From: Phytohalomonas tamaricis
GTDB taxonomy: Bacteria > Pseudomonadota > Gammaproteobacteria > Pseudomonadales > Halomonadaceae
Reading direction: 5' to 3'
NCBI RefSeq assembly: GCF_003012345.1
Contig: NZ_PVRV01000024.1
Span: forward strand, 496,001 to 560,000
DNA length: 64,000 bases
Positions 13,594-24,336 of the stretch are shown here, one piece after another. Both the position numbers and the translations under genes were made by a program. The notes under the pieces are model-generated. The model made no database searches. It saw nothing but the letters and a program-made list of their open reading frames with translations, and was not told where the DNA came from. How positions within the stretch are numbered: position 1 is the first letter of the stretch; each line of letters begins with the position of its first letter.

Positions 13594-14199
13594 TCAGAAC
13601 AGCTCAAACTGGCGTTTGACTGGTGCAAAGGAACGGCGATGTTCAGGCAAAGGCCCAAAACGTTCCAGCGCCGCAAGATGCTCACGCGTGGGATAGCCTT
13701 TGTGCCGGGCAAACCCATAATCAGGATGACGCGCATCAAGCGCCACCATTTGTGCATCGCGCATGACCTTGGCCACAATCGACGCTGCGGCAATAGCGGC
13801 ATGCCGGGCATCGCCTTTTACCACAGCCTGTCCGGGCAAATGATGCCCCGGTAGCCGATTACCGTCTACCAGCAAATACTCGGCACAAGGGGTCAGGGCG
13901 TCAATGGCACGGCACATGGCGAGATGCGTAGCATGAAAAATATTCAATTCATCAATTTCTGCCGGACTTGCCTCCGCTACGGCAAACGCGAGCGCCTTAT
14001 CGCGGATCTCCCGATCAAGCCTCTCACGCTTTTGCGCCGAGAGCGCCTTGGAGTCGGTTAACCCCGCGATAGGCCGGTCTGGATCCAGAATTACCGCCGC
14101 CGCAACCACGGCGCCCACCAGCGGTCCACGTCCGACTTCATCGACCCCGGCCAATAAACTACCGTCATAAGCAATGTCCAACGGCGGAAACACGCTCAT
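13594..14199 (-). CDS. rnhB: Ribonuclease HII
   Basis: Removes RNA from RNA/DNA hybrids and single ribonucleotides from DNA. The 201 aa carry the signature [12 protein letters not shown] (residues 18-29, catalytic Asp and Glu), TDSKALS, and the third and fourth acidic sites in [10 protein letters not shown] and KVMRDAQM. Start codon overlaps the lpxB stop by 4 nt (ATGA), so translation is probably coupled. Length matches E. coli RnhB (198). Confidence 0.97.
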   Translation of the reverse strand: MSVFPPLDIAYDGSLLAGVDEVGRGPLVGAVVAAAVILDPDRPIAGLTDSKALSAQKRERLDREIRDKALAFAVAEASPAEIDELNIFHATHLAMCRAIDALTPCAEYLLVDGNRLPGHHLPGQAVVKGDARHAAIAAASIVAKVMRDAQMVALDARHPDYGFARHKGYPTREHLAALERFGPLPEHRRSFAPVKRQFELF

Positions 14200-15341
14200 G
14201 GCATGGCCTGCCGCGAGGATGAGCGTCCCAATGCCAACACCGCATCGGCTGCACGCGCGCTGGCATTGCGTTGAAGATCGACATGCATGGCGCGAAAGCG
14301 CTGCGTCAACTCCGTATTAGCCGTCTCATCGGTAAGCAATGGCAACAGTGCCGCACCAATGGATTCAGGCGTGGCCTGATCCTGAATCAATTCAGGCACC
14401 AGCGTTTCGCGTGCAATCAGATTGGGCAGCGATATCCACTGTGTCTTGACCATACGCTTGGCAATCGTGTGGGTCATCGGCGCCATCTTGTAAGCGACCA
14501 CCATGGGGCGATGGCAAAGCATCGCTTCAAGTGCGGCCGTCCCCGAAGCGAGCAAGACGGCATCGGCAGCTGTCATCGCTTCCCAGGAGCGACTATCGAG
14601 CAGATGCACATTAAGCGTGCTGGCGCCCAGCGTTTCCAGCTCACTGCGTCGCATCGGCGTAGCTGCAGGGATGACCACTTCGAGGTCAGGTAGTTCCTGG
14701 CGCAGCCATTTGATGGTGTCGATAAAGGTAGGGCCAAGATAGCGAATCTCGTTGCCACGCGACCCCGGCAACACAGCCAGCAACTTAGCGTCTGCAGCGA
14801 TACCGAGCGCTTCTCTTGCGGCACGCCGATCATTATCAAGCGGCAACTCATCAGCCAGCGGATGACCGACGAACGTTACCGGTACCTTATGCTGTTCATA
14901 AAATCCTGCCTCAAAGGGCAGAAATGTCAGCATCTGGTCGACCGCTTCACGGATGGTCTTGACCCGCCCTTGCCGCCACGCCCACACGGAAGGACTGACA
15001 TAATGCGCCGTTTTCATGCCCGTATTGCGCAGCTGACGTTCGAGGCCCAAATTGAAATCGGGCGCATCAATGCCCACCATGACATCGGAATGCCATTCAA
15101 GCGCCGCACGGCGCAGGTGGCGACGCACGCCAATTAAACGCGGCAAATGCTTGAGAACTTCGACAAGTCCCATCACCGATAACGTTTCAAGCGGATACAA
15201 CACATCCAGCCCTTCCGCCATCATTCGCGGGCCACCGATACCACGGAATTCAACGGTGCCATGACGCGCTTTCATTTCACGCATCAAGCCACTACCAAGG
15301 ATATCGCCAGAGAGCTCGCCAGCCACAAGAAAGACACGCAT
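14196..15341 (-). CDS. lpxB: Lipid-A-disaccharide synthase
   Basis: Glycosyltransferase (GT19) that joins 2,3-diacyl-GlcN-1-P to UDP-2,3-diacylglucosamine, forming the lipid A disaccharide at the inner face of the membrane. The 381-aa protein starts [16 protein letters not shown], the conserved N-terminus; [23 protein letters not shown] and LPGSRGNEI blocks follow. The ATG at 15339-15341 is chosen over an in-frame TTG at 15345-15347 because an AGGA site lies 8 nt before the ATG and too close to the TTG. It is 10 nt downstream of lpxA and overlaps rnhB by 4 nt. Confidence 0.96.
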   Translation of the reverse strand: MRVFLVAGELSGDILGSGLMREMKARHGTVEFRGIGGPRMMAEGLDVLYPLETLSVMGLVEVLKHLPRLIGVRRHLRRAALEWHSDVMVGIDAPDFNLGLERQLRNTGMKTAHYVSPSVWAWRQGRVKTIREAVDQMLTFLPFEAGFYEQHKVPVTFVGHPLADELPLDNDRRAAREALGIAADAKLLAVLPGSRGNEIRYLGPTFIDTIKWLRQELPDLEVVIPAATPMRRSELETLGASTLNVHLLDSRSWEAMTAADAVLLASGTAALEAMLCHRPMVVAYKMAPMTHTIAKRMVKTQWISLPNLIARETLVPELIQDQATPESIGAALLPLLTDETANTELTQRFRAMHVDLQRNASARAADAVLALGRSSSRQAMP

Positions 15342-15351
15342 GATCAAAATC

Positions 15352-16119
15352 CTAGCGCGTGATACCTCGTGACGAGGCTCTCAATGAATCGACAAAGACC
15401 TGAACTTCCGGTGCAAGTGTCTGGCTCTCGAGTTGCTCGAGTACCTGGGCCAGCGTTTGTCGGCTTCTAAATACGCGCTTATAGGCGTCACGCAATGCGC
15501 TGATGGCTTCACTATCAAAACCACGCCGCTTAAGGCCTTCGGCATTGATCCCGTGGGTCTTGGCTGGATTGCCGCTAACCATGACATACGCGGCAATATC
15601 CTTGGTGATGATTGATCCACCACCGCACATGGCATGCGCACCGACATGACAGAATTGATGAACAGCGCAAAGACCACCAAGAATGGCGTAATCGCCAATC
15701 GTGACGTGCCCACCCAATGTCGCCTGGTTGGCCATGATGCAGTTATTGCCAATCACGCAGTCATGAGCCACATGTGCATAGGCCATGAAGAGGTTATTGC
15801 TGCCAATAGCCGTGAGTCCACGGTCCTGAACAGTGCCGCGATGAACGGTAACGCCTTCACGAAAGATATTGTTGTCGCCAATGACAAGTCGAGTCGGCTC
15901 GCCGTTGTACTTCTTGTCCTGACAATCCTCGCCAATCGAGGCAAACTGAAAGATGCGGTTACCCGCACCCATCGTGGTGGGTCCCTTAATCAACGTGTGG
16001 GGGCCGACTATGCAGTCCGGACCGATTTCGACATCGGGTCCTATGACACTGAACGCCCCGACTTCGACGCCGTCGGCAAGCCGTGCGTTTGGGTCGATGA
16101 TGGCGGTTGAATGAATCAA
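15352..16119 (-). CDS. lpxA: UDP-N-acetylglucosamine acyltransferase LpxA
   Basis: First step of lipid A synthesis: transfers R-3-hydroxyacyl from ACP to UDP-GlcNAc. A left-handed beta-helix of hexapeptide repeats runs from the N-terminus ([19 protein letters not shown]) to about residue 185; the catalytic histidine is expected at His119 in [11 protein letters not shown] (E. coli His125). A helical C-terminal tail completes 255 aa (E. coli 262). Start overlaps the fabZ stop by 4 nt (ATGA). Confidence 0.97.
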   Translation of the reverse strand: MIHSTAIIDPNARLADGVEVGAFSVIGPDVEIGPDCIVGPHTLIKGPTTMGAGNRIFQFASIGEDCQDKKYNGEPTRLVIGDNNIFREGVTVHRGTVQDRGLTAIGSNNLFMAYAHVAHDCVIGNNCIMANQATLGGHVTIGDYAILGGLCAVHQFCHVGAHAMCGGGSIITKDIAAYVMVSGNPAKTHGINAEGLKRRGFDSEAISALRDAYKRVFRSRQTLAQVLEQLESQTLAPEVQVFVDSLRASSRGITR

Positions 16120-16559
16120 GCGATCTTCCTCTCGGCACAGATCACGTCAGCCTCACAAACGAGTTCACCGTCCACGTGAGCGCGGCAAGCGAATTTCCAT
16201 ATACCACGACGTGCCTTGAGCATACGCGCCTCCAGACACAGTCGATCGCCTGGAAATACCGGACGCTTAAAGCGCACGTTATCACTACCCACGTAATAAT
16301 AGATGTAGCCATCGGCGGGACGCTTGTCGACCGTCTTGAAGCCGAGGATACCGGCGGCCTGCGCCAATGCCTCGATGATCATCACGCCCGGCATGATCGG
16401 ATGCCCAGGAAAGTGCCCGCTGAAGAACTGTTCGTTAATGCTGAGGTTCTTGTATGCCTTGATACTTTCGCCTTCCTGAATCTCAGTAACACGATCAACT
16501 AACAGAAAAGGATAGCGGTGCGGGAGATACTCTTGTATCTCGTTAATGTCCATTACCAT
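16116..16559 (-). CDS. fabZ: 3-hydroxyacyl-ACP dehydratase FabZ
   Basis: Hot-dog-fold dehydratase of type II fatty acid synthesis; shares the 3-hydroxyacyl-ACP pool with LpxA and LpxD. Catalytic His49 (SGHFPGHP) and Glu63 (MIIEALAQ) are present, with [11 protein letters not shown] before them. 147 aa versus 151 in E. coli. Two close ATGs (16557-16559 and 16551-16553) are possible; the first is kept since the AAAGG site is nearer to it. A hairpin lies between it and lpxD upstream. Confidence 0.96.
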   Translation of the reverse strand: MVMDINEIQEYLPHRYPFLLVDRVTEIQEGESIKAYKNLSINEQFFSGHFPGHPIMPGVMIIEALAQAAGILGFKTVDKRPADGYIYYYVGSDNVRFKRPVFPGDRLCLEARMLKARRGIWKFACRAHVDGELVCEADVICAERKIA

Positions 16560-16587
16560 GGGTATTAAAACCTTTAGAATAACGAAA

Positions 16588-16607
16588 TGCCTGCCTCAGG
16601 GCAGGCA
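16588..16607 (-). terminator. Hairpin between lpxD and fabZ, possible attenuator
   Basis: Perfect 8-bp stem TGCCTGCC/GGCAGGCA with a 4-nt loop. On the minus strand it is followed only by TTT, so it is at best a weak terminator. It sits 28 nt before the fabZ start and could tune fabZ-lpxA-lpxB expression or protect the upstream mRNA. Confidence 0.45.
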
Positions 16608-16664
16608 TATAACAGGCGACAACGGGCGGGCATTATACTCGCACCGCAGAATACGCAAAGCCGC

Positions 16665-17726
16665 TTATTCGCCCTGCGCGTCGTTTTTATCACCTCGACC
16701 TAGCTTCTCAAGGCGTGTCAGACGCTTGGCCATATCATCGAGCTGCTTGTAACGTACCGCATTCTTGCGCCAGAGCTTGTTAGGCATCGAGCCTGTTCCT
16801 GACGAATAAACGCCGGGCACCTCAATGGAGTTGGTGACTAGGCTCATGCCTGTTACTTGAACACCGTCACAGATCTCCAGATGGCCAGCCAATCCTACGC
16901 CGCCACCGAGCAGACATTGACGGCCTACATGGGTCGATCCTGCGATGCCGACACATCCTGCCAGTGCGCTGTGATCACCAATATGTACATTATGAGCGAT
17001 CTGCACCTGACTATCGATTTTAACGTCATTGCCGATGACAGTATCGCCCAGCGCACCGCGATCAATACTGGTACAACTGCCCACCTCGACGTCATCGCCG
17101 ATCACGACACCACCGATCTGTGCGATCTTGTGCCACTGGCTACCGTCATGTGCAAAACCGAATCCGTCGCCGCCAATCACAGCCCCGCTATGGATAATGG
17201 CACGCTTGCCAATAACGACCCCATAATAGAGCGTGACATTGGCATGTAGCAGAGATCGCGCACCGATTTCACAGTCGGGCCCTACGCTGCAACCGGGTCC
17301 GATAATGACATCATCACCAAGCGTGACATTAGCGCCTATGACAGCACCGGGCCCGATCGAGACGCGCTCACCAATGCTCACGCTCTCATCGACGACAGCT
17401 GTAGCATCGATACCGGGCACCGAGCCTACCGGTGACAGATCAAAAAAATGCGACAAATGAGCATAACCGAGATATGGGTTTTCCAAAGTCAGCACATGCA
17501 TAGAACAGTGCTCAGCATAGGATGGATGCAGCAGAACTGCCGCGGCCCGTGTAGTACCTAGGTACTTTAGGTAAGCGCGGTTAGCCAGAAAGGCAATGTC
17601 ATCTGGGCCAGCATCGGTAAGCGTGGCGAGGCCGCTAACACGACGCTCGCCATCCCCGATCAAGCCAGCGCCCAATGCGCTGGCCAGCTCAGACAGTGTA
17701 TATGTGTGCTTGGCGTTCGTATTCAT
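16665..17726 (-). CDS. lpxD: UDP-3-O-(3-hydroxyacyl)glucosamine N-acyltransferase LpxD
   Basis: Third step of lipid A synthesis, adding an N-linked 3-hydroxyacyl chain from ACP. The 353 aa show the N-terminal uridine-binding domain (residues 1-100, [19 protein letters not shown]), a long hexapeptide beta-helix, the catalytic-histidine segment [10 protein letters not shown] near residue 240, and a C-terminal helix. It lies between skp and fabZ, the canonical order. Confidence 0.97.
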   Translation of the reverse strand: MNTNAKHTYTLSELASALGAGLIGDGERRVSGLATLTDAGPDDIAFLANRAYLKYLGTTRAAAVLLHPSYAEHCSMHVLTLENPYLGYAHLSHFFDLSPVGSVPGIDATAVVDESVSIGERVSIGPGAVIGANVTLGDDVIIGPGCSVGPDCEIGARSLLHANVTLYYGVVIGKRAIIHSGAVIGGDGFGFAHDGSQWHKIAQIGGVVIGDDVEVGSCTSIDRGALGDTVIGNDVKIDSQVQIAHNVHIGDHSALAGCVGIAGSTHVGRQCLLGGGVGLAGHLEICDGVQVTGMSLVTNSIEVPGVYSSGTGSMPNKLWRKNAVRYKQLDDMAKRLTRLEKLGRGDKNDAQGE

Positions 17727-17750
17727 TGGTCAGGGTGCAGGCGCTACCCT

Positions 17751-18257
17751 TCAGTTGTTCGAATTGAAAGCATTCGTGACCTCTTGGGTGAGATCGAGCG
17801 AATCTTTAGAATAGATAACACTATTGCGGTCGACGAGCACTTGTACATTATGGCGCTTAACAACCTGTTCAATCGCATTGTCGAGTTTAGGTTTGGCTGT
17901 TTTCAGGAACTGCTGCTCCTTCTGCTGGCGTGCCTGCTCGAGCTCAGCACGTTGCTGCTGAAACTGAGTGCCTTTCTGACGCAGCTGTTTAACCAGATTC
18001 TGACGCTCGGAATCTGACATTACATCGCCATTTTTCTGCAGCTTTTCCTGCAGTTGCTGCACTTCCTGACCGAGCGATTGAACCTGCTGCTGTTTGCTAC
18101 CCAACTGATTCTTGAGTTCATTCATCGATTGCTTAGCTGCGTTGGTTTGCAGTAACGCCTGCTGCCAATCGAGCACGGCGATATCATCAGCCAACGCCGG
18201 CATGGCCATGCTTCCCATTATACCTGATAGACATAAGGCCAATGTCAACTTACGCAT
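17751..18257 (-). CDS. skp: Periplasmic chaperone Skp (OmpH)
   Basis: Holds unfolded outer membrane proteins in the periplasm and delivers them to the BAM complex. 168 aa with a Sec signal (positively charged start, hydrophobic core, cleavage after ALA near residue 23) and then long alpha-helical, Gln/Lys/Glu-rich coiled-coil arms as in Skp. It follows bamA by 32 nt and precedes lpxD by 24 nt, the standard bamA-skp-lpxD order. Confidence 0.94.
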   Translation of the reverse strand: MRKLTLALCLSGIMGSMAMPALADDIAVLDWQQALLQTNAAKQSMNELKNQLGSKQQQVQSLGQEVQQLQEKLQKNGDVMSDSERQNLVKQLRQKGTQFQQQRAELEQARQQKEQQFLKTAKPKLDNAIEQVVKRHNVQVLVDRNSVIYSKDSLDLTQEVTNAFNSNN

Positions 18258-18289
18258 CTACTTCTCCTAATATCGTGCTGTACAGCAGG

Positions 18290-20626
18290 TCAGAATGTTT
18301 GCCCAAGCGAGAACTGGAAGAACTGCGTATCGTCTTCACTCTTTTCGTTCAAGGGCTGGGCAACGCTGAAGGTCAGCGGCCCAACGGGCGTCAGCCACGA
18401 TAGTCCAATGCCGACGGAATAGCGCAATTCGCCAAGATCGATACCGGAGCTGCACTGTGACGTGTTACCCGCCTCGACCGGCAGACAATCGGTCAGATAA
18501 GTATTACCCGTGTCGAGGAAGAACGAACTTTGCAGCTGACGACGATCCTCGACGAACGGGAACGGGAAGATCAATTCGGCAGACCCTTCGATCAGCACAT
18601 TACCGCCTAGCGTGTCGTCGTCACCGTCATTACGTTCAGTCGTTCTCTGCCCCAATGTATTACTGCTAAAGCCGCGCACCGAGCCGAGACCACCCGCGTA
18701 GAAATTCTCGTAGAACGGATAGATATCCTGGTCACCGTAAGTATTGGCATAACCGAGTTCAGTACGGAACTTGAGCGACCACTCAGGGTTGAGTTCGAAC
18801 AGCTTCTGGCCGCGGTAGCGCAGTTTGTAGTACTCGGCATCACTACCCGGACCGGACGCTTCGATGGAAGCGCGCTGATAGCTGCCGTCAGTCGGCATGA
18901 TGCCACGATTCAAATTATTGCGTGTCCAGCTAGCAGTCAGCTTATAACTATCGAACTCATCCCCTTCATCATTGATGAATTGAACGATTTCCGACGGCGT
19001 GTCGTCATAGGAATCAAGCGTCAGCCGCTCGATACCGACGCCGAAGTTGAGCCGCGACAATTCGCTGATAGGGTAGCCAAAATTGATTCCACCACCGATC
19101 GCATCGGTCGAATAGGTCGAGATGTCGGAATCTTCGTAATCAGTCTCGCGGTAATAAAGGTCATAACCGCGTGAGATGCCGTTAAGCGTCCAGTAGGGAT
19201 CGGTGAAGCTGAACTTCAGGTTAGTGTAGTAATCGCTCTTCTGCGCCCCGACATCGACCCGGTTACCGGTTCCCAGGAAGTTACTTTGCGACAGCGATGC
19301 ACCATAGATGATGCCCTCGGACTGAGCGAAACCGACACTCGCCGAGATGCTACCCGAGGGTTGCTCTTCGACATTATAAGTAACATCGAGCTGGTCGGGC
19401 TGATCAGGAACAGGGCGCGTCTCTACGTCGACCTGCTTGAAGAAACCTAGACGCTGCAAGCGCTGCTGGGACTGTTTGATGTCATCAGTTGATGCTGGAG
19501 CCCCTTCGAGCTGGACCATCTCGCGCCGCAGCACTTCGTCGGCAGTAGTGGTATTGCCCTTGAATTCGATCCGCCTGACATAAGCGCGCCGGCCGGGGTT
19601 AACCATGAAAGTAATATCAACCGTATCATCGGTATCGGATACTTGCGGTACGCTATCGACTTTGGCAAAGGCAAAACCTTCTGCGCCAAGGGCTTGACGC
19701 AACGCCTCAGACGATGCCGTCAATGCGGACTGTGAGAAGGTATCACCGGAGTGCGCCGTGACCAAGTCACGTGCTTTTGTTTCATCCATCTGTAGATCGC
19801 CGGAGAAACGCACGTTACCGATCTGGTAGCGCTTACCCTCGTCGACGTTGATGGTCACGAAGATATCCGATTTGCTGGGACTAATAGCGACTTGGGTGGA
19901 CGCAATATTGAAATTAACGTAACCGCGATCAAGATAATAGGAACGCAGGCGTTCAAGATCGCCGGTCAACTTCTCGCGTGAATACTGATCGCTAGAAAAC
20001 CAACCCAGGAACCAGCCCGGTTTGTCTTCAAGCTCGAACAGACCGCGGAGCGTATCGTCATCGAACGCCTGGTTGCCGACAATATTGATTTGCTTGATCT
20101 TGGCGACAGCACCTTCATTGATATCAACATCAACTTGCACACGATTGCGGTCAAGCTTCTCAACCGAGGTATTGATCTGGGCACTGTAACGTCCCTGAGC
20201 CTGGTAGACACGCTCAAGCTCACGCTGCATTTCGTCCAGTGTCGAGCGTTGCAATACCTGCCCTTCGGCAAGGCCGGCATCACTTAAACCTTTACGTAAA
20301 TCGTCCTTGGAAATCTTGGAATTCCCTTTGATCTCGATCTTGGAAATCGAAGGACGTTCAACAACATTGACGACAAGCACGTCGCCATCCCGTCCGAGCC
20401 GGACATCATCGAAAAGCCCCGTCTTGAACAAGGCTTTACCGGCTTCGGCCAATGAATCGTCATCAATCTTGTCATGGGCGGAAATGGGTAAGGCGTTAAA
20501 GACGGTGCCCGCCGATACCCGTTGCAAGCCTTCCACACGGATGTCCGATACTTCAAAAGAGACAGCGAACGCCGCTTGGGAACTACCCAGCAACCAAACT
20601 ACCAGTCCAATGGTTCTAATCTTCAT
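18290..20626 (-). CDS. bamA: Outer membrane protein assembly factor BamA
   Basis: Omp85 core of the BAM complex that inserts beta-barrel proteins into the outer membrane. 778 aa: signal peptide (cleavage near AAFA, residue 21), five POTRA domains to about residue 420, then a 16-strand barrel. The VRGF motif (GLGSVRGFSSNTLG) that lines the barrel lumen is present, and the protein ends QFSLGQTF with a terminal Phe typical of outer membrane barrels. The start overlaps the stop of a small upstream ORF (ATGA); its own ribosome site is poor. Confidence 0.97.
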   Translation of the reverse strand: MKIRTIGLVVWLLGSSQAAFAVSFEVSDIRVEGLQRVSAGTVFNALPISAHDKIDDDSLAEAGKALFKTGLFDDVRLGRDGDVLVVNVVERPSISKIEIKGNSKISKDDLRKGLSDAGLAEGQVLQRSTLDEMQRELERVYQAQGRYSAQINTSVEKLDRNRVQVDVDINEGAVAKIKQINIVGNQAFDDDTLRGLFELEDKPGWFLGWFSSDQYSREKLTGDLERLRSYYLDRGYVNFNIASTQVAISPSKSDIFVTINVDEGKRYQIGNVRFSGDLQMDETKARDLVTAHSGDTFSQSALTASSEALRQALGAEGFAFAKVDSVPQVSDTDDTVDITFMVNPGRRAYVRRIEFKGNTTTADEVLRREMVQLEGAPASTDDIKQSQQRLQRLGFFKQVDVETRPVPDQPDQLDVTYNVEEQPSGSISASVGFAQSEGIIYGASLSQSNFLGTGNRVDVGAQKSDYYTNLKFSFTDPYWTLNGISRGYDLYYRETDYEDSDISTYSTDAIGGGINFGYPISELSRLNFGVGIERLTLDSYDDTPSEIVQFINDEGDEFDSYKLTASWTRNNLNRGIMPTDGSYQRASIEASGPGSDAEYYKLRYRGQKLFELNPEWSLKFRTELGYANTYGDQDIYPFYENFYAGGLGSVRGFSSNTLGQRTTERNDGDDDTLGGNVLIEGSAELIFPFPFVEDRRQLQSSFFLDTGNTYLTDCLPVEAGNTSQCSSGIDLGELRYSVGIGLSWLTPVGPLTFSVAQPLNEKSEDDTQFFQFSLGQTF

Positions 20627-20978
20627 GCCGTCATTTCGCTTTTACTGAATTCCGCCCGCAATGTGAGCCACCGTTCATCCTGTTCTGTGCGTCGAGTCGT
20701 CCTGCATGCCATGATGACAAGCCGAGATACAAGACTTACATCGCTCTCGGCTCCCCTAATGACAGTGTACTCTTTTCGGAGTACATCCAAGGCAGACGAC
20801 ACCACAAACGACGACACATTCCCGCACGGAACGTTTGCAAAAATGTTCTCGTCATCTCGCACACCATTCACACCGGACTACTCAGCGGCTCCTTTCGTGA
20901 ACAGGCACCTTATACATAACGCAGCCTATCTGACAAGCATTCGCCACTAACGCAGCATTAAAAGGGAGAACAATGGCG
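20627..20978 (-). other. 352-nt rseP-bamA spacer with a small ORF and inverted repeats
   Basis: No recognised gene. An 82-codon minus-strand ORF (20623-20871) ends with its TGA overlapping the bamA ATG as ATGA. Its product resembles nothing known to me and has no clear ribosome site, so it may be a leader ORF or chance. A perfect 7-bp hairpin, TGTACTC/GAGTACA with a 6-nt loop, is at 20766-20785 and an imperfect palindrome at 20829-20848. A promoter for bamA probably lies here, but no clean -35/-10 or sigma-E GGAACTT element was seen. Confidence 0.35.
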
Positions 20979-22331
20979 TCACAGGCGCATCAGGTCAAAA
21001 TAAAACGCCATTAACATCAAGGTTCCCACCAACGCCACACCAATGCGCAACCCCGCTGCTTGGGTACGCTCCGACAAAGGCCGACCGCGTACTACTTCCA
21101 CGAAGTAATACAGCAAATGGCCTCCGTCCAGAACCGGGACGGGCAATAGATTCAGCACACCCAAGCTGATCGACAAGTAAGCCAAAAAGCCTATGAAGGT
21201 TTCAAAACCTGAACGCGCCGAATCACCAGCCACCCGTGCGATAGTGATCGGTCCGGACAGGTTGGAAGGCGAGATCAAGCCGATCAACATCTTGCGGATC
21301 GAGTCGAATGTCAAAAGCGTCATCTCGCCTGTCTTATGCGCGGCCTGCCCTATGGCCTCAAGCGGGCCATAGCGAAGCTCTCGCAGGTATTTTTCCGGCC
21401 AGTGACCCGGCTCAGCCGCCGCGCCGATGTAACCAATCGTCTGCCCATTTTCGAGATTACGACTATCAGGCGTAAGCGATAGCTGCCGGCGCTGGCCGTC
21501 TCGTTCAATCGTCAGCGTCAGAGCAACGTCGGGATGCTCACGTATTTGTTCGACAAAGGTGGCCCATTGATCGAGGGGATGATCATTAACGGCGATAATG
21601 CGATCCCCCTTCTGCAGGCCTGCAGTTGCGGCGCGCCCTTCATCGATCACTTCACCGATAACAGGAGCTGTCTCAGGTTGCCACGGCGTGATGCCCAACG
21701 TGGCCAATGGCTGAGGTGGGTCCTGCCGAGCCATGAAGTCTCTGACAGCAACGCGGTGACGCTCCACTCCTTGTCCCTGCTCGTCACGTACCGTCACATC
21801 CAACTGACTTGCGCCGATCGCGGCGACAAGTTTCAAATTGACCTCACTCCATGAGGGTGTCTTCTCATCATTGACCGCTACAATTTCCTGACCCGGCTCA
21901 AGCCCGCTGCGCGCAGCAGGCGAATCGGGAGAAACCTGACCGATGACAGGCGCCACCGTCGAAGCCCCATAAATGAACATCACCCAGTAAGCGACAAGCG
22001 CAAGCAGGAAGTTAGCAATCGGACCGGCACTGACGATCGCGATTCGTTTCCATACGCTCTGACGATTGAAGGCCTGCTCCAGCTGCTCTGGCGGAACATC
22101 GCCTTCACGCTCGTCGAGCATCTTGACGTAGCCACCCAGAGGAATAGCGGCTAAGGCGTACTCGGTGCCATGACGATCGGTGCGTGACCAAAATGGTTTA
22201 CCGAACCCTACGGAAAAGCGCAAAACCTTGACGCCACAGCGACGCGCCACCCAAAAGTGTCCAAACTCATGAATAGTAACCAAGAGTCCGAGCACCACGA
22301 TGACGGCAAGAATATTCTGGAGTGCGCTCAT
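20979..22331 (-). CDS. rseP: Site-2 protease RseP (sigma-E pathway)
   Basis: Inner membrane zinc metalloprotease that cuts RseA within the membrane after DegS, releasing sigma-E. 450 aa with the HEFGH zinc motif (His21, Glu22, His25) in the first membrane segment, two tandem periplasmic PDZ domains (about 120-310), and the third ligand in LDGGH (Asp402) in a later membrane segment. The start places the zinc motif as in E. coli. Neighbours dxr upstream and bamA downstream match the usual cluster. Confidence 0.97.
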   Translation of the reverse strand: MSALQNILAVIVVLGLLVTIHEFGHFWVARRCGVKVLRFSVGFGKPFWSRTDRHGTEYALAAIPLGGYVKMLDEREGDVPPEQLEQAFNRQSVWKRIAIVSAGPIANFLLALVAYWVMFIYGASTVAPVIGQVSPDSPAARSGLEPGQEIVAVNDEKTPSWSEVNLKLVAAIGASQLDVTVRDEQGQGVERHRVAVRDFMARQDPPQPLATLGITPWQPETAPVIGEVIDEGRAATAGLQKGDRIIAVNDHPLDQWATFVEQIREHPDVALTLTIERDGQRRQLSLTPDSRNLENGQTIGYIGAAAEPGHWPEKYLRELRYGPLEAIGQAAHKTGEMTLLTFDSIRKMLIGLISPSNLSGPITIARVAGDSARSGFETFIGFLAYLSISLGVLNLLPVPVLDGGHLLYYFVEVVRGRPLSERTQAAGLRIGVALVGTLMLMAFYFDLMRL

Positions 22332-22346
22332 GTCAGGCCACCTCTC

Positions 22347-23528
22347 CTAGCTAAAACGAGACCGTAACAGACGCCTGGCTTCATCACGCGCACGACGATC
22401 ATATTCCAGTACGCTATCAAGATCAGTAATGGGCTGGAGAGGCTGCGAAATTAAAACCGCTTCGACCAGCTCAGGGATAGACACAAAGGCCAGTTGATCT
22501 TCGAGAAAGGCCTGTACGGCAATTTCGTTAGCCGCATTCAATACCGCTGGCGCTGAGTCGCCTGCATTCATCGCCTCACGCGCCAAGCGCAGACAAGGGA
22601 AACGACGCTCATCAGGCGCTTCGAAGTCAAGCCGACCGATGGCAAACAGGTCGAGCATCTCGACCCCGGCATCGATCCGTTCCGGCCAAGCCAGGCCGAA
22701 CGCAATCGGTGTACGCATATCAGGGTTACCCAGCTGAGCCAGCACAGAACCATCGTTATACGCAGCCATTGAATGGATGACGCTCTGCGGATGAATGACA
22801 ATCTGAATCTTGTCCGGCGTTGTATCGAACAGCCAGCATGCCTCGATCAGCTCAAGCCCCTTGTTCATCATCGATGCTGAATCAACGGAAATCTTACGCC
22901 CCATCGACCAATTCGGATGAGCACAAGCCTGGTCAGGCGTCACATCTTTCAGTCGCTCGGCCGGCCAGTCACGAAAAGGTCCGCCCGAAGCGGTCAAGAG
23001 AAGCTGGGAAACACCTTGTCGAGCGAGACCTTCACGATGCTGATGTGGTAGACACTGAAAGATGGCATTATGTTCCGAGTCGATCGGCAGCAATAATGCA
23101 CCTGACTGCTCGACCTCTTTCATGAACAGAGCCCCTGAGGTTACCAGGGCCTCCTTGTTGGCCAGTAGAACACGCTTGCCAGCACGTACCGCAGCAAGTG
23201 TAGGGACTAGTCCTGCAGCACCGACAATAGCTGCCATGACGATATCCACTTCACCAGCATTTGCCACATCAACCAGCGCTTGTTCACCTGAAAGCACTTC
23301 AGTCGGCAAACCATGCTCAGCAAGTGCATTACGCAGCCAAGCTGCATCCAGTTCGCTACCAATGACCGCAATGGCCGGGCGATGCTTTATACACTGTTCA
23401 CGCAATGCTTCTCGGCGTGAAAAGGCGGTAAGAGCAAAGACACAGTAGCGATCGGGATGGCGCGCAATGACATCGAGCGTACTCGTCCCAATCGATCCGG
23501 TTGCCCCCAAAATAGTGACAGACTGCAT
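22347..23528 (-). CDS. dxr: 1-deoxy-D-xylulose 5-phosphate reductoisomerase
   Basis: NADPH-dependent second step of the MEP isoprenoid pathway, feeding UppS two genes upstream. 393 aa with the Rossmann motif [12 protein letters not shown] near the N-terminus, the LANKEALV and [11 protein letters not shown] substrate/metal-site blocks, TASGGPFR and the [12 protein letters not shown] segment. ATG 23526-23528 gives the conserved [14 protein letters not shown] start; the 13 residues available upstream are not conserved-looking. It is 10 nt after cdsA. Confidence 0.97.
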   Translation of the reverse strand: MQSVTILGATGSIGTSTLDVIARHPDRYCVFALTAFSRREALREQCIKHRPAIAVIGSELDAAWLRNALAEHGLPTEVLSGEQALVDVANAGEVDIVMAAIVGAAGLVPTLAAVRAGKRVLLANKEALVTSGALFMKEVEQSGALLLPIDSEHNAIFQCLPHQHREGLARQGVSQLLLTASGGPFRDWPAERLKDVTPDQACAHPNWSMGRKISVDSASMMNKGLELIEACWLFDTTPDKIQIVIHPQSVIHSMAAYNDGSVLAQLGNPDMRTPIAFGLAWPERIDAGVEMLDLFAIGRLDFEAPDERRFPCLRLAREAMNAGDSAPAVLNAANEIAVQAFLEDQLAFVSIPELVEAVLISQPLQPITDLDSVLEYDRRARDEARRLLRSRFS

Positions 23529-23538
23529 GTGTATAAGA

Positions 23539-24336
23539 TTATCCAATCCAAGGGGCAAGCAAGGCAAACAAAGGAATGGCTGCGGTCAGGCTGTCGATGC
23601 GGTCAAGCAGACCACCATGGCCGGGAAGTAAACGTCCCGAATCTTTGAGACCACGATGACGTTTCAGCATGCTTTCAAGTAAGTCTCCAAGTACCGAGGA
23701 GAGCGTGACCACTTCTGAAATCAGCACCAGCAGCAGCGTTTGGAAAAGGCTGAGCTCTTGCCATAGAGCCATCAGCAAGGCCAGCACTAGGCTGCCCGCC
23801 ATCTCACCATAAACACCTGCCCAGGATTTTCCTGGACTAACACGCGGCGCCAGCTTTCGCTTTCCGAAAGCTCGTCCGGCAAAATAAGCACTGATATCTG
23901 CGCCCCAGACCAGAATGAGCACATATAACAACCAGACCGGGGCCTCGCGCAGCAGTAAAAAACCGACCCAGCATGGCAGCAAGACCCAGATACCAATAAC
24001 AAACCGCACCCATACGCTTTCCCACTGCCCGACATGCTGTGGATAGTGAACAACCCAATAAAGACTGAGTAGCCAGCCCAGCAGAGCAATCCACAATGGC
24101 CACGTATGGTAAGCAATCCCAGATGACCAGGCCAACGCCATCAGGGCTATAAGCAGCAAAACGAACAGGCTTTTATCTTTGGGATGCTCTGCACCCGCGA
24201 GATTGGACCATTCCCACCCGGAGGCCGCGACGACAATGCCAACAAAACAGGCAAACCAGCCACCATGTAGCGTGAACAATAACACCAGTGCTAAAGGAGC
24301 AATCACCAGTGCGGTCAATACGCGTTGCTTAAGCAC
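23539..24336 (-). CDS. cdsA: Phosphatidate cytidylyltransferase CdsA
   Basis: Membrane enzyme making CDP-diacylglycerol, precursor of all phospholipids. About eight hydrophobic segments; the family signature is complete near the C-terminus, from [13 protein letters not shown] to [12 protein letters not shown]. The start is set at GTG (24334-24336), giving MLKQRVLTA, close to E. coli MLKYRL, with a GAGG site 6 nt upstream; the frame also has a TTG four codons earlier with no usable site. 265 aa. It overlaps the uppS end by 8 nt. Confidence 0.93.
   Translation of the reverse strand: MLKQRVLTALVIAPLALVLLFTLHGGWFACFVGIVVAASGWEWSNLAGAEHPKDKSLFVLLLIALMALAWSSGIAYHTWPLWIALLGWLLSLYWVVHYPQHVGQWESVWVRFVIGIWVLLPCWVGFLLLREAPVWLLYVLILVWGADISAYFAGRAFGKRKLAPRVSPGKSWAGVYGEMAGSLVLALLMALWQELSLFQTLLLVLISEVVTLSSVLGDLLESMLKRHRGLKDSGRLLPGHGGLLDRIDSLTAAIPLFALLAPWIG

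Noticed and set aside
15342-15347. TTG start for lpxB
   Set aside because: AGGA is only about 3 nt away; ATG at 15341 has proper spacing and conserved start.
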